A stretch of DNA of 11,266 nt from Isotricha intestinalis (Eukaryota; Ciliophora; Litostomatea; Vestibuliferida; Isotrichidae), in assembly GCA_023807065.1 (NCBI GenBank), contig JAJJLU010001044.1, positions 1 through 11,266 on the forward strand. Direction: 5' to 3'. The position numbers were made by a program, and so were the translations under genes. Shown here in pieces: positions 1 through 7,236 of the stretch (position 1 is the stretch's first letter; the number at the start of each line of letters is the position of its first letter). The notes below the pieces were generated by a model. That model was not told the origin of the DNA, did no database searches, and saw only the letters and a program-made list of their open reading frames with translations.

Positions 1-42
1 CCCCAATCCCCAATCCCCAATCCCCAATCCCCAATCCCCAAT
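1..42. repeat. Telomeric repeat tract, (CCCCAAT)x6
   Basis: Six perfect tandem copies of the 7-mer CCCCAAT start at the first base and stop cleanly at position 42, where unique A+T-rich sequence begins. The C-rich strand runs 5' to 3' inwards, as expected for the left end of a linear chromosome whose 3' end is G-rich (GGGGATT). Ciliate telomeres are typically C4A2 (Tetrahymena) or C4A4 (Oxytricha, Euplotes); a C4A2T heptamer belongs to the same style but differs from both. With only six units visible, the true length is unknown and the tract may be trimmed by assembly. Confidence 0.93.
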
Positions 43-487
43 ATTAATAAAAATTTCATTTTTAATATAAAAAACTCCCAATCACTATTTTTCTAATTAA
101 TTTTTGGTTATTAATTAAAAAATTTTTTTTTTATTTATTCCTCTATTATTTATTTAAAGTAATATTATATTTTTAAAATTCATTTAATAGAAATTTCTTA
201 TTTTTATATTAACAAAACTTAAAATCCAATGTATTCCATATTTTCATTCTCATAAACTCTCCTGAAATTATCTTTTAATAAAAATATTATTTTAATTTAA
301 ATTGATAATAATTTCATAATCATAAATATAATTTTTGAGCATATAATAATCAATATTATTTATCTTCTATTATTAAACTTACTTATTTAATAACTGAATA
401 ATAATAATTTATAAAAATTTTAAAATAATAAAAATTAAAATAAAAAAAAATAACATTATTATTTTTAAAAAATTAAATAAAAAAAAT
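43..487. other. Subtelomeric A+T-rich spacer
   Basis: This stretch lies between the telomere and the 3' end of the first gene. It is almost entirely A+T with poly-A and poly-T runs. I see no intact gene, tandem repeat or RNA gene. The only coding-like scrap is on the minus strand, from 272 down to a TAA at 219-221. It reads DNFRRVYENENMEYIGF, which has a residue mix unlike random A+T DNA. It has no start codon and its frame is closed a few codons upstream, so it would have to be a last exon or a relict. The remainder probably includes the 3' UTR and terminator of the 488-1174 gene. Confidence 0.5.
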
Positions 488-1174
488 TCAATCACCAACA
501 CAATTAAAATTTTTATTCCTTAAATATTCATCATAAAGCCAATTTCGAATATATTCTCCATCTAATTGTCCAATACTTAAATCAAAGAATTCACTAGCAA
601 TTAATTCATCATTTCCAGTATCAGTTTGGAAATTATTTTTATTTAAATACTTAGTTTTAACTTGGAAATAATTTTTCAAAATAAAATCAGTTAATTTCCC
701 AATTCTTTGATTAGTATAAGCTTCAGTGAAAATTTCTTCAGCATCTTTACCTAAATTATTTTTAAATAAATTAATACAATATTGACTTTGCACTTTGGCA
801 ATATCAGAAATATATTCTTTAATTTCAGGAGAATAATATTTATTATAATGTTCACATAAAAGTTTTGATTTTTCTTCTTTTGAACCTTGTGCTAATAAAA
901 CACAAATAGGACCAATTATTTTACTTTTATAATCTGGTAAATATTTAAAAAATTCTTTTTGAGCTTCACTATAAGTTTTATGACCTATTAATGCATTTGT
1001 AAAATTTATATATTTATTTTCTTCAACTGTTAATTTTGTTTGACTATTTATACATTTCATATATTCTTCATATGCTGTTTTACATGGTATTTCATTTATA
1101 TTCATTGATGATAATATGTTATCAATTGTTTCTTGTTCACATTCTATTTTCTGACAATCTAAGGCATTTCCCAT
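488..1174 (-). CDS. Uncharacterised 228-residue protein, N-terminus MGN
   Basis: I do not recognise the family. The frame is open from ATG (1172-1174) to TGA (488-490) and its composition (C, W, Q, G, E, P all present) is clearly coding. The protein starts MGNALDC. Gly2 is compatible with N-myristoylation, but residue 6 is Asp instead of the favoured Ser/Thr, so acylation is uncertain. Cys31 and Cys41 form a CX9C spacing and Cys7/Cys12 lie nearby; a single CX9C is not enough to call a CHCH mitochondrial protein. The rest looks alpha-helical and soluble, with no membrane segment. The only Trp is in the C-terminal stretch at about 212. The gene is divergent from the LRR gene, with 41 bp between the two ATGs. 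It is the first intact gene next to the telomere and the only one here ending in TGA. The gene is secure; its function is unknown. Confidence 0.85.
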   Translation of the reverse strand: MGNALDCQKIECEQETIDNILSSMNINEIPCKTAYEEYMKCINSQTKLTVEENKYINFTNALIGHKTYSEAQKEFFKYLPDYKSKIIGPICVLLAQGSKEEKSKLLCEHYNKYYSPEIKEYISDIAKVQSQYCINLFKNNLGKDAEEIFTEAYTNQRIGKLTDFILKNYFQVKTKYLNKNNFQTDTGNDELIASEFFDLSIGQLDGEYIRNWLYDEYLRNKNFNCVGD

Positions 1175-1215
1175 TTAATATATAATTTTTATTTTTAAAT
1201 TTTTTTTATTTAAAT
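1175..1215. promoter_or_regulatory. 41-bp divergent intergenic region (putative bidirectional promoter)
   Basis: The start codons of the 488-1174 (-) and 1216-2220 (+) genes are separated by only 41 bp, made of A and T alone. Both 5' UTRs and any core promoter for both genes must fit here or reach into the neighbouring coding sequence. Very compact spacing is usual for ciliate macronuclear chromosomes. No specific motif can be singled out in such low-complexity DNA. Confidence 0.45.
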
Positions 1216-2220
1216 ATGAATAAATTAACACTTTCTTCCTTTGAGAAATTAATTCCTTTTATTGATTATTTAACTTTATATCAATTTAAATATGTTTCTA
1301 AAAAAATTATGCAAAATTTCAAAGATTTAGATTTGTTTAATTGTTTAGATTTAAGAAACACAAAATATAAAAACGAAAATAATATAATATATTCTATATT
1401 ATCAAAGCATAAATTTCTAACTAAAATAATATTAGAATTTAGACCAATAAATGATACTCATGTATATAAATTTCCATCAAATTTAACATATATTAATTTA
1501 AATTATTGTCAAAATATATCTGATTTAGGATTAACATATATATCAGAAAATTGTTTAAATTTAATTCATTTAGAATTATATGTTCTTCAAAATATTACAG
1601 ATAAAGGTTTATCACAAATAATAAAAAATTGTTCTAAATTAACATATTTAAATTTATCTGGTTGTAGACATATAGGTGATGAATCATTAATGCTTATAAC
1701 AAAATATTTACCTAATTTAGAATTTTTAGATTTAACAAGATGTATTTTAGTAACTGATGAATTTTTAATTGAATTAGCAAAAAATAATATAAAATTAAAA
1801 CATTTAAATTTATATGCTCTTCCAGAATTAAAATGTACTTTTTTAAAACATTTAAATGGTTATGATTTAGAATTCCTTGATTTTTGTGGTAATGAATATT
1901 TAAATGATGATTTATTTGAAAGTGCTTCTGAACATTTAAAAAATTTAAAAAGTTTAAATATATCTTGGTGTAATATGATTAGTGATAAATCTGTTAAAGT
2001 ATTATTTGAAAATAACAATAATTCTCAATTGGAATTATTTTCTGTTCATGGTATTTTAGGAATTACCGATGAAAGTATTAAAATTTTAAGTAATAATGAA
2101 GGTGTTGTTAAACATTTATCTGCGATTGATATTGTTGCTTGTTCTAATGTTATTAATAATTCCAATGATTATTTAAAACAAAAATTCCCTAAGTTAGAAG
2201 TTTTTCAAGTTTTCTTTTAA
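1216..2220 (+). CDS. F-box-like / leucine-rich repeat protein (cysteine-containing LRR, AMN1/FBXL type)
   Basis: This 334-residue protein ends in TAA. Residues 5-45 (LTLSSFEKLIPFIDYLTLYQ and following) look like an F-box-type helical motif, although divergent. From about residue 90 to the end there are eight to nine repeats of roughly 26 residues with the cysteine-containing LRR pattern LxxLxLxxCxxITDxxLxxIxxxC. Clear units are LTYLNLSGCRHIGDESL (142-158), LEFLDLTRCILVTDEFL (168-184) and LKSLNISWCNMISDKSV (244-260). In known FBXL and AMN1 proteins, such repeats form a curved solenoid that holds substrates for SCF ubiquitin ligases, or a partner in cell-cycle control. A substrate-receptor role is inferred from the architecture. 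The LRRs are certain; the F-box is likely but not proven. There is no signal peptide or membrane segment, so it is probably cytosolic or nuclear. Confidence 0.88.
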   Translation: MNKLTLSSFEKLIPFIDYLTLYQFKYVSKKIMQNFKDLDLFNCLDLRNTKYKNENNIIYSILSKHKFLTKIILEFRPINDTHVYKFPSNLTYINLNYCQNISDLGLTYISENCLNLIHLELYVLQNITDKGLSQIIKNCSKLTYLNLSGCRHIGDESLMLITKYLPNLEFLDLTRCILVTDEFLIELAKNNIKLKHLNLYALPELKCTFLKHLNGYDLEFLDFCGNEYLNDDLFESASEHLKNLKSLNISWCNMISDKSVKVLFENNNNSQLELFSVHGILGITDESIKILSNNEGVVKHLSAIDIVACSNVINNSNDYLKQKFPKLEVFQVFF

Positions 2221-3040
2221 ATATTTGGGTTTTTAGTATTATTGTTTTACTTAATCTTTCATATAAATTTAATTTTTTTTTTATTCAGTTTTATCATCAA
2301 AAAAATCCATTTTCAAAATATCTTCAATAGAAAAATTTTTATTTTTTCTATTAGTAATATAAATTCAATTTCTTCATTTCTTTCTTTCTAAACTAATTAT
2401 TATATTCCAAAAAAAAAAATTCCATTTATAATTACATTATTTGAACTTATTCATTTTCCCATTGAATAATCTCTATATATTTTTATTATAATCATTTAGA
2501 TTTTTAAAGTTTTCTTGACAAAAATTATTATTAATTATTATCTATCTCTTTAAATTTTAAAGCTAAAATTTTTTTGTATTATCTTTTTGTTTGAATTTTA
2601 TTTTTCTCGAATAATTTTTTTTACTTGAGGACTAAATAAGAATTATTGTTTAAAATTTATTTTTTTTCTCATGATTCGTTATTTTTTCTAAAATCCGTTT
2701 TTTTGATAATAGGCTTTTTGTGTGTAAAAGATAATTATGGAAATGATTAATAAAGTAAAACAAGTTCTTTGAAAGAAATAAATGTAAAAATGAAAGAAAA
2801 ATGAATTAAATATAATTATAATTCTTTAAAAACAACAATTATTTTCATAAAGAATAATATTTAAAAATTTTGAAAATATTTATTTTATTTGATAAATATA
2901 TATGGAGAATTTGTATAAAACATATTATCTTTATATTTATAAACAATTGAGAAAGAATTGGTTCTTATTCTTATTAATCTTTTGGCAAAATACTTTTTAT
3001 TGACAATTTTAGAAAAACAATTTATGATTTAAAAATTTAT
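2221..3040. other. Gene-free stretch of about 820 bp with a coding relict
   Basis: No intact gene is visible on either strand. The left part holds the minus-strand relict listed separately (2281-2745). The right part is A+T-rich DNA leading to the start of the broken GTPase gene at 3041. A 33-codon plus-strand ORF starting MENLYKTYYLYIYKQLRKNW lies at 2902-3003; it may be chance. No tRNA-like or structured RNA element stands out. Confidence 0.5.
2281..2745 (-). pseudogene. Possible decayed coding sequence on the minus strand
   Basis: The minus strand gives long stretches of protein-like residues broken by stops. The best part is the last 27 codons before TAA at 2281-2283, containing NKNFSIEDILKMDFFDDKTE. 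Upstream in the same frame are FCQENFKNLNDYNKN and RLFNGKMNKFK, separated by TAG, TAA and TGA codons. Further upstream, after a frame change near 2545, come ILALKFKEIDNN, LFEKNKIQTKR, ILNNNSYLVLK and LLSKKTDFRKNNES, again divided by stops. At least eight internal stops and one frameshift are needed to link these, so it cannot be an intact gene under the standard code. I do not recognise the ancestral protein. The outer limit is arbitrary. A chance pattern in A+T-rich DNA is possible for the upstream half but unlikely for the C-terminal end. Confidence 0.4.
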
Positions 3041-4849
3041 ATGTGTGAATTTTTAGATAATAATTGTCCATGTACTATTAAAATTTGTATAAATGATCAT
3101 ATAAAAAATATTAACAAGAAAATTGAAATATCAAATATAATGATTCTCCTAATTCTCTAATAAAAGATATATATAGAAATGAAAATGATATAACAATATT
3201 AATTGATATAAATGAAAAATATAAATGTAAGACTTCCAATAAAGAATTGTTAAAAATGTCATAATTAAATTTTTATCAAGAAAATAAAATTTTATCTCTT
3301 GCTGAGGAAAAAGATATTAAAACATTAAATGAATTTAAAGAATCTAGAACTCCAATACAAATGGAATCAAAAAAAAATATTCAAAAATCTTCTTTTTATG
3401 AAGAAGAAATAACATTAAAACAAGAAGATTTTTATGATGTAATAATAAATATAAATCAGTAAAAGAAATAGAAAAAGGATGGGATATAAGAATAAATGAA
3501 AGAGGAGAAAAAGCATTTAATGAATTTAAAAATCAAGAATTAATTAAAATAGGTGGGATTGGAAATAGTAATAAAGGAAAATCATTTCTTTTATCAAAGA
3601 TATCTAAAATATCTTTACCTTCAGGAACAAGTATAAGAACAGAAGGTTTAAGTATAAAATATCCTGAATTAGAAGGTTTTGAAAATAGAAAAATAGTTTT
3701 ATTAGATTCTGCTGGTTTAGAAACTCCTGTTTTAAAAGATGAAGATTATTTACAAAAAGAAGAAAATATAAAAGAAAAAATAAATAATGAAAAAGAAAAA
3801 GAAGATAATGAAATAGGTATTAAAGAAAAAGAATTATTTAGAGAAAAATCACGAGAAAAATTATTAACTGAATTATTTTTACAAAATTACATTATTAATA
3901 ACACCGACATTTTAATATTAATTGTTGGAATTTTAACATATTCTGACAAAAATTATTAAATAGAATTAAAACTGAAATTAAAAAATCAAAAATAAAGAAA
4001 CCATTATTTGTTATACATAATTTAAAAACATTTTATTCAAAAAAACAAGTAGAAGATTATATAGAAGATTATTTAAAAAAAAGTGCAACTTTTGAATTAA
4101 AAGAAAGACATAAAATTTCTTGAAATAAAAAATTAGTGAATGGAACTTATTATTATGAATTAAATAGTAATCCAAAAATTTTTCATTTAATATTTGCAAA
4201 TGATTTTTCAAATGCAGTAAATTTTTATAATTCATTTACTTTAGATTTTTTAGAAAATACTTATCAAAATGTAACTGATTTAAAACCATTTAATGTTATT
4301 CAAACAGTAAAAGAAAGATTTATAGAAATATCAAAGGACATTATTGAAAAAAATGAAAATTTATTAAAATTGGAGGATTTTATTACTGATGAAGAAATAA
4401 TAAAAGCGAAACAAATTAAATTAAAAACATCTCAAAATATAGTATTAAAAAAATGTTTAATTGATGAATTAGGATTTTCAAATTTGAAAGGAAATGGATT
4501 TGAACCAACATATAATTATTATAAAAAAGATGGGTATATTAAAATAAGAGTAGAAACTCCTGGTAATACATCTATTCAATGTAAATTAGAATTCTCAGGT
4601 GAATATACAATAATTAGAATAACTGGTAATAAAAATCTTGATATTGAACCAAAGACAATTAATGAAAATATTTATAATACAAGAGAATTTGGTTTATTTG
4701 ATTTAAATATATTTTTAAAAACAGAAGATTATAATCTTAAAAATAAAAAACCAGAAGTTGTTTATAAAAAAGGATTAACGATTATTTCATATGAATTAGA
4801 GGAATTAACAGAAAAATATGAATATCCAAATCAAGAAGAAGATATATAA
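3041..4849 (+). pseudogene. Broken P-loop GTPase with C-terminal alpha-crystallin/HSP20-like domain
   Basis: The joined frames give about 600 residues from ATG 3041 to TAA 4847-4849. The first part reads MCEFLDNNCPCTIKICINDH. The GTPase core has the P-loop GNSNKGKS at 3561-3584 (GxxxxGKS), a Thr-containing switch (SIRTEGLSIKYP) and the Walker B-like LLDSAG with DxxG at 3705-3716. In place of an NKxD motif there is VIHNL near 4007-4021. A Lys/Glu-rich charged insert follows the switch. The last 110 residues (about 4510-4845) resemble an HSP20 fold: IKIRVETPG, YTIIRITGNK, then REFGLFDLNIFLK. The core resembles a GTPase group I associate with ciliates; the domain names come from motifs. Breaks: frame changes near 3136-3142, 3446-3462 and 3945-3959, plus in-frame TAA at 3262-3264 and TGA at 4121-4123. 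Each frame change is one base short. It is either a subtelomeric pseudogene or a gene damaged by sequence errors; two stops in addition to the shifts favour a pseudogene. Confidence 0.75.
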
Positions 4850-5193
4850 TTATTTAAATAAATATTTCTTTATTTGATTAAATAAAATAAGTTTGAATTA
4901 TTTAAAAATTAAAACATTTAAATTTATTATTTTAAAAAAAAAAATTATGGACATTTATTGTATACATAATATAATTAGTATTTAATTTTCATCCCAATTA
5001 TTCATATTCTTTGGATTATTCATATTAAAATTATTAAAAACACTAATTGTACCCTTATTAGATAAATTATATAAAAGTTTTTTTTTGATTTCATTTTATA
5101 TTTTATATATTTTATAGTGATAATAAACATAATTAAAATATTAATCTTCATCGAATATATAGAAAAAAAAAACTTTAAATACTATTAAATTAA
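4850..5193. other. Convergent 3' spacer, 344 bp
   Basis: This lies between the ends of two convergent genes (GTPase relict on +, propeller protein on -). It is A+T-rich, with poly-A and poly-T runs, and presumably carries both 3' UTRs and terminators. The one coding-like element is a minus-strand stretch at 4982-5151, listed separately. Confidence 0.5.
4982..5151 (-). pseudogene. Possible small frameshifted ORF, minus strand
   Basis: The minus-strand frame from 5095 to TAA at 4982-4984 is open for 37 codons and has a non-random composition: NLSNKGTISVFNNFN followed by PKNMNNWDEN, including a TGG Trp codon. It has no upstream ATG in frame. An ATG at 5149-5151 starts a hydrophobic stretch (MKINILIMFIITIKYIKYK) in another frame. 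That frame would join the first if the nine-base A/T run at 5078-5086 were one base longer, giving a protein of about 57 residues with a hydrophobic N-terminus. This could be a small gene, a last exon or a relict lying just beyond the propeller gene's stop. I do not recognise it, and chance is a real alternative. Confidence 0.25.
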
Positions 5194-6399
5194 TTAAATA
5201 GATTTTTTTGTCAAAATAAGAAAATTTTGTCCACTTCCAAAAATTAAATTTCCATTATCCAAAGAAATCAATTTTCTATAATCTTTAGCATTTTCAACAT
5301 TAATTTTTTGATTAATAATTCCATTATTAACATTAATAAAAATGAAATTATTTTTTTCAGCATTAGAAATGATTTCTTGTTCAGAAACATAGAAAATGAA
5401 ATTAATAGTACATTTAGAAATTTGAAAAATATGATTTTTAATATATTTCTCAAAATCAAAAAAGCAAATGAAACCATTTTTTTGTGAAATAATAATTTCA
5501 TTACTTTTTTTTCCTTTAACAACAATAGAAATAGCATAATCATGAATAAATTTAAATAATTCTTTTCCTTCATTAAAATCATATATTCTAACATTACTTT
5601 GAGTATAAATACATAATTTATTTTTATTTTCAAAACCTAAATCAACGAATTTTCTATATTCATTTCCATAATTTAATCTAGAATAAATTTTTTTTGTTTC
5701 AATATTCATAAAATATAAACATATATTAGATATTAAAACAATATTATTTGAATCTTTTTGGTAAAAGAAATTTTTAATTGAACTATTTTCATTTAAAGAA
5801 AATTTACTTTTTTTATATTTTCCAATATGAAGAAGCATAATAGTTTTTTTATTTGTTTGATTATTAATATCATAAAAATGAATTTTCCCTTCTCTTCCAA
5901 TAATAACAGTATCATTATTTATTTGATATGCTCCAATGCATTGATGAGGAACAATAAAATTCATTTCATTAATTATTTGAATATTACCGTTTTCTAAAAT
6001 ATTATAATAGACTAATTTTAAATTTGAAACTCCTATTAAATTATTATTTGATAATTCTAATAAGTGAGATAAATATAATGTTAATTTTTGAGATGATTTT
6101 TTATTCATATTTAAAGGATCATATGTTGATATTTCCTTATTTGAACTTAATATTATGAATTTTTTGTTTTTTAAAAGAAAAAAAAAATTAAGCTCTTTTA
6201 TTTCGTTTTTTATATATTTCTTTTCATATGTTTCTATTCCTAGTTTTTTTTCTTCTTTTTTATTTTTCTTTTTTTCTTTTGGAATTGTTTTCTCTAAAGT
6301 ATTATTTAATTTTAATGTTATTTTAGATTGAGTTTTTACTTTTTTTGCTCTTTTTTTCTTTGAATTTTTTGGTTTCTCGTTTTTAAGTTTTTTAACCAT
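5194..6399 (-). CDS. WD40-like beta-propeller protein with Lys-rich N-terminus
   Basis: The frame is open for 401 residues from ATG 6397-6399 to TAA 5194-5196. Residues 1-55 are very basic (MVKKLKNEKPKNSKKKRAKK and more), like a nuclear or nucleolar localisation signal or an RNA/tubulin-binding tail. Residues 70-400 are repeated beta-strand segments typical of divergent propeller blades: IIGREGKIHFYDINN (166-180), NVRIYDFNEGKELFKF (269-284), IISQKNGFICFFDFEKY (303-319), FIFINVNNGIINQKI (352-366) and FGSGQNFLIL (387-396). The classic GH and WD dipeptides are largely missing, with YD and FD at the WD-like positions, so this is a degenerate WD40 or related propeller. Such proteins are usually scaffolds; partner and pathway cannot be inferred. 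There is no signal peptide or membrane segment. The gene is convergent with the GTPase relict. The gene is certain, the propeller call is likely and the function is unknown. Confidence 0.83.
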   Translation of the reverse strand: MVKKLKNEKPKNSKKKRAKKVKTQSKITLKLNNTLEKTIPKEKKKNKKEEKKLGIETYEKKYIKNEIKELNFFFLLKNKKFIILSSNKEISTYDPLNMNKKSSQKLTLYLSHLLELSNNNLIGVSNLKLVYYNILENGNIQIINEMNFIVPHQCIGAYQINNDTVIIGREGKIHFYDINNQTNKKTIMLLHIGKYKKSKFSLNENSSIKNFFYQKDSNNIVLISNICLYFMNIETKKIYSRLNYGNEYRKFVDLGFENKNKLCIYTQSNVRIYDFNEGKELFKFIHDYAISIVVKGKKSNEIIISQKNGFICFFDFEKYIKNHIFQISKCTINFIFYVSEQEIISNAEKNNFIFINVNNGIINQKINVENAKDYRKLISLDNGNLIFGSGQNFLILTKKSI

Positions 6400-6534
6400 T
6401 TATTTATTCATTTTTAAAACTTTGCTCTTTTAATATGAAAAAAATGTTATTATTTTTTTTATATAAAATGGAACAATAAATTATTTAAATATTATAAAGA
6501 AGAATTTTTATATATTATGTAACAATCATACAAA

Positions 6535-6566
6535 AATTGGAAACCACAATTTATAAATTTCCAATT
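6535..6566. repeat. Perfect 9-bp inverted repeat (hairpin-capable)
   Basis: AATTGGAAA at 6535-6543 is exactly complementary to TTTCCAATT at 6558-6566, with a 14-base loop. The two GG/CC steps make it stand out from the surrounding A+T DNA. It lies about 135 bp upstream of the propeller gene start. It could be a protein-binding dyad or an RNA hairpin, or chance; A+T-rich DNA often gives short inverted repeats. Confidence 0.35.
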
Positions 6567-6782
6567 AAATCTATATAAAAAATAATAAATGTAAACAAAC
6601 AGAATAATTACTTATTTTATTAAACTTTTGGGATTTATTTTTTAAAAAATTAAGATTAAAAACTAAATAAGATGTTTAATTCATAAAATATTTTGAAGAT
6701 TTATTCAATTTGTTATTTTTATATCTTCTAAAACCTTAATCTTTTGTTTTATTATTTGTATTTCAAATATTATATCATTTTA

Positions 6783-6902
6783 ATGATAATTATATTAATT
6801 TACTTAAAAGAAATTATTAATAGTCAATATAAACCTATAAAAATCACTTTAGGTATAAATAATATTTGTAATAATCCTATAATTTATAAAATTAGAAAAT
6901 AA
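6783..6902 (+). other. Short ORF, 39 codons, coding-like but unproven
   Basis: ATG 6783-6785 to TAA 6900-6902 encodes a 39-residue peptide with a hydrophobic start (MIIILIYLKE) and a mixed tail (SQYKPIKITLGINNICNNPI). The same frame stays open upstream to about 6737 with hydrophobic residues. The tail, with G, P, C, Q and T codons, looks more like protein than the surrounding DNA does. It may be a small membrane peptide, a relict or chance. I recognise no family. Confidence 0.22.
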
Positions 6903-7236
6903 ACTAAAAGTATTTAAATAAACAAGGAATGTTATATTAATTTATGTTTTATTTGGGTTTTTTTTAATATATATTATATTATTAGTTATTAGATTATATT
7001 TATTGATTTTTATATTAAAATTTGTTTATAATATAAAACTTATTTTATATGGATAAAAGTTCTAATGGAAATTTATTTATTGATCTCCTTGTTTAAAACT
7101 ATTCTTTTCAGTTAATGTTTTTAACTAATATTATTTGGTTAAAAAATTTTTTAATTTTTTACATCACTTCCACTTATTAAATAAATATAAATATCATATT
7201 TAAATTTTTTTTATATATGAAAAAATAATTATATAA

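Larger units (their letters stand above)
6400..7236. other. Divergent intergenic region, about 840 bp
   Basis: This lies between the 5' ends of the propeller gene (-) and the MGCC gene (+), so it should hold both promoters. That is very long compared with the 41-bp divergent spacer at 1175-1215. It contains a 9-bp inverted repeat (6535-6566) and a short open frame (6783-6902), listed separately. Otherwise only A+T-rich low-complexity DNA is visible, with no RNA gene. Confidence 0.5.

Noticed and set aside
393..408. A 16-nt minus-strand GTAAGT...TAG mini-intron in the subtelomeric spacer
   Set aside because: Good donor sequence, but no coding exon is convincing on either side, and short GT...AG strings are frequent by chance here.
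2902..3003. 33-codon plus-strand ORF upstream of the GTPase relict
   Set aside because: Short and hydrophobic, not linked in frame to the GTPase start, and within the length expected by chance; kept only as a note in the spacer.
3945..3959. Programmed -1 ribosomal frameshift at the GTPase and channel breaks
   Set aside because: The sites lack a canonical X XXY YYZ heptamer in the correct phase and do not share a motif; multiple shifts in one gene would also be unlikely.
3262..4123. Reassigned stop codons (TAA as Gln or TGA as Trp) to explain in-frame stops in the GTPase gene
   Set aside because: Intact genes here end cleanly at TAA or TGA, use CAA for Gln and TGG for Trp, and have no internal TAA/TAG/TGA over hundreds of codons. 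Reassignment would also not repair the three frame changes.
4011..4235. 74-codon minus-strand ORF opposite the GTPase relict
   Set aside because: Antisense shadow; the plus strand carries the conserved domain and the ORF is almost all Leu/Phe/Asn.
5268..5633. 121-codon minus-strand ORF
   Set aside because: Overlapping alternative frame of the propeller gene; its Leu/Ile/Lys-dominated composition reflects A+T bias.
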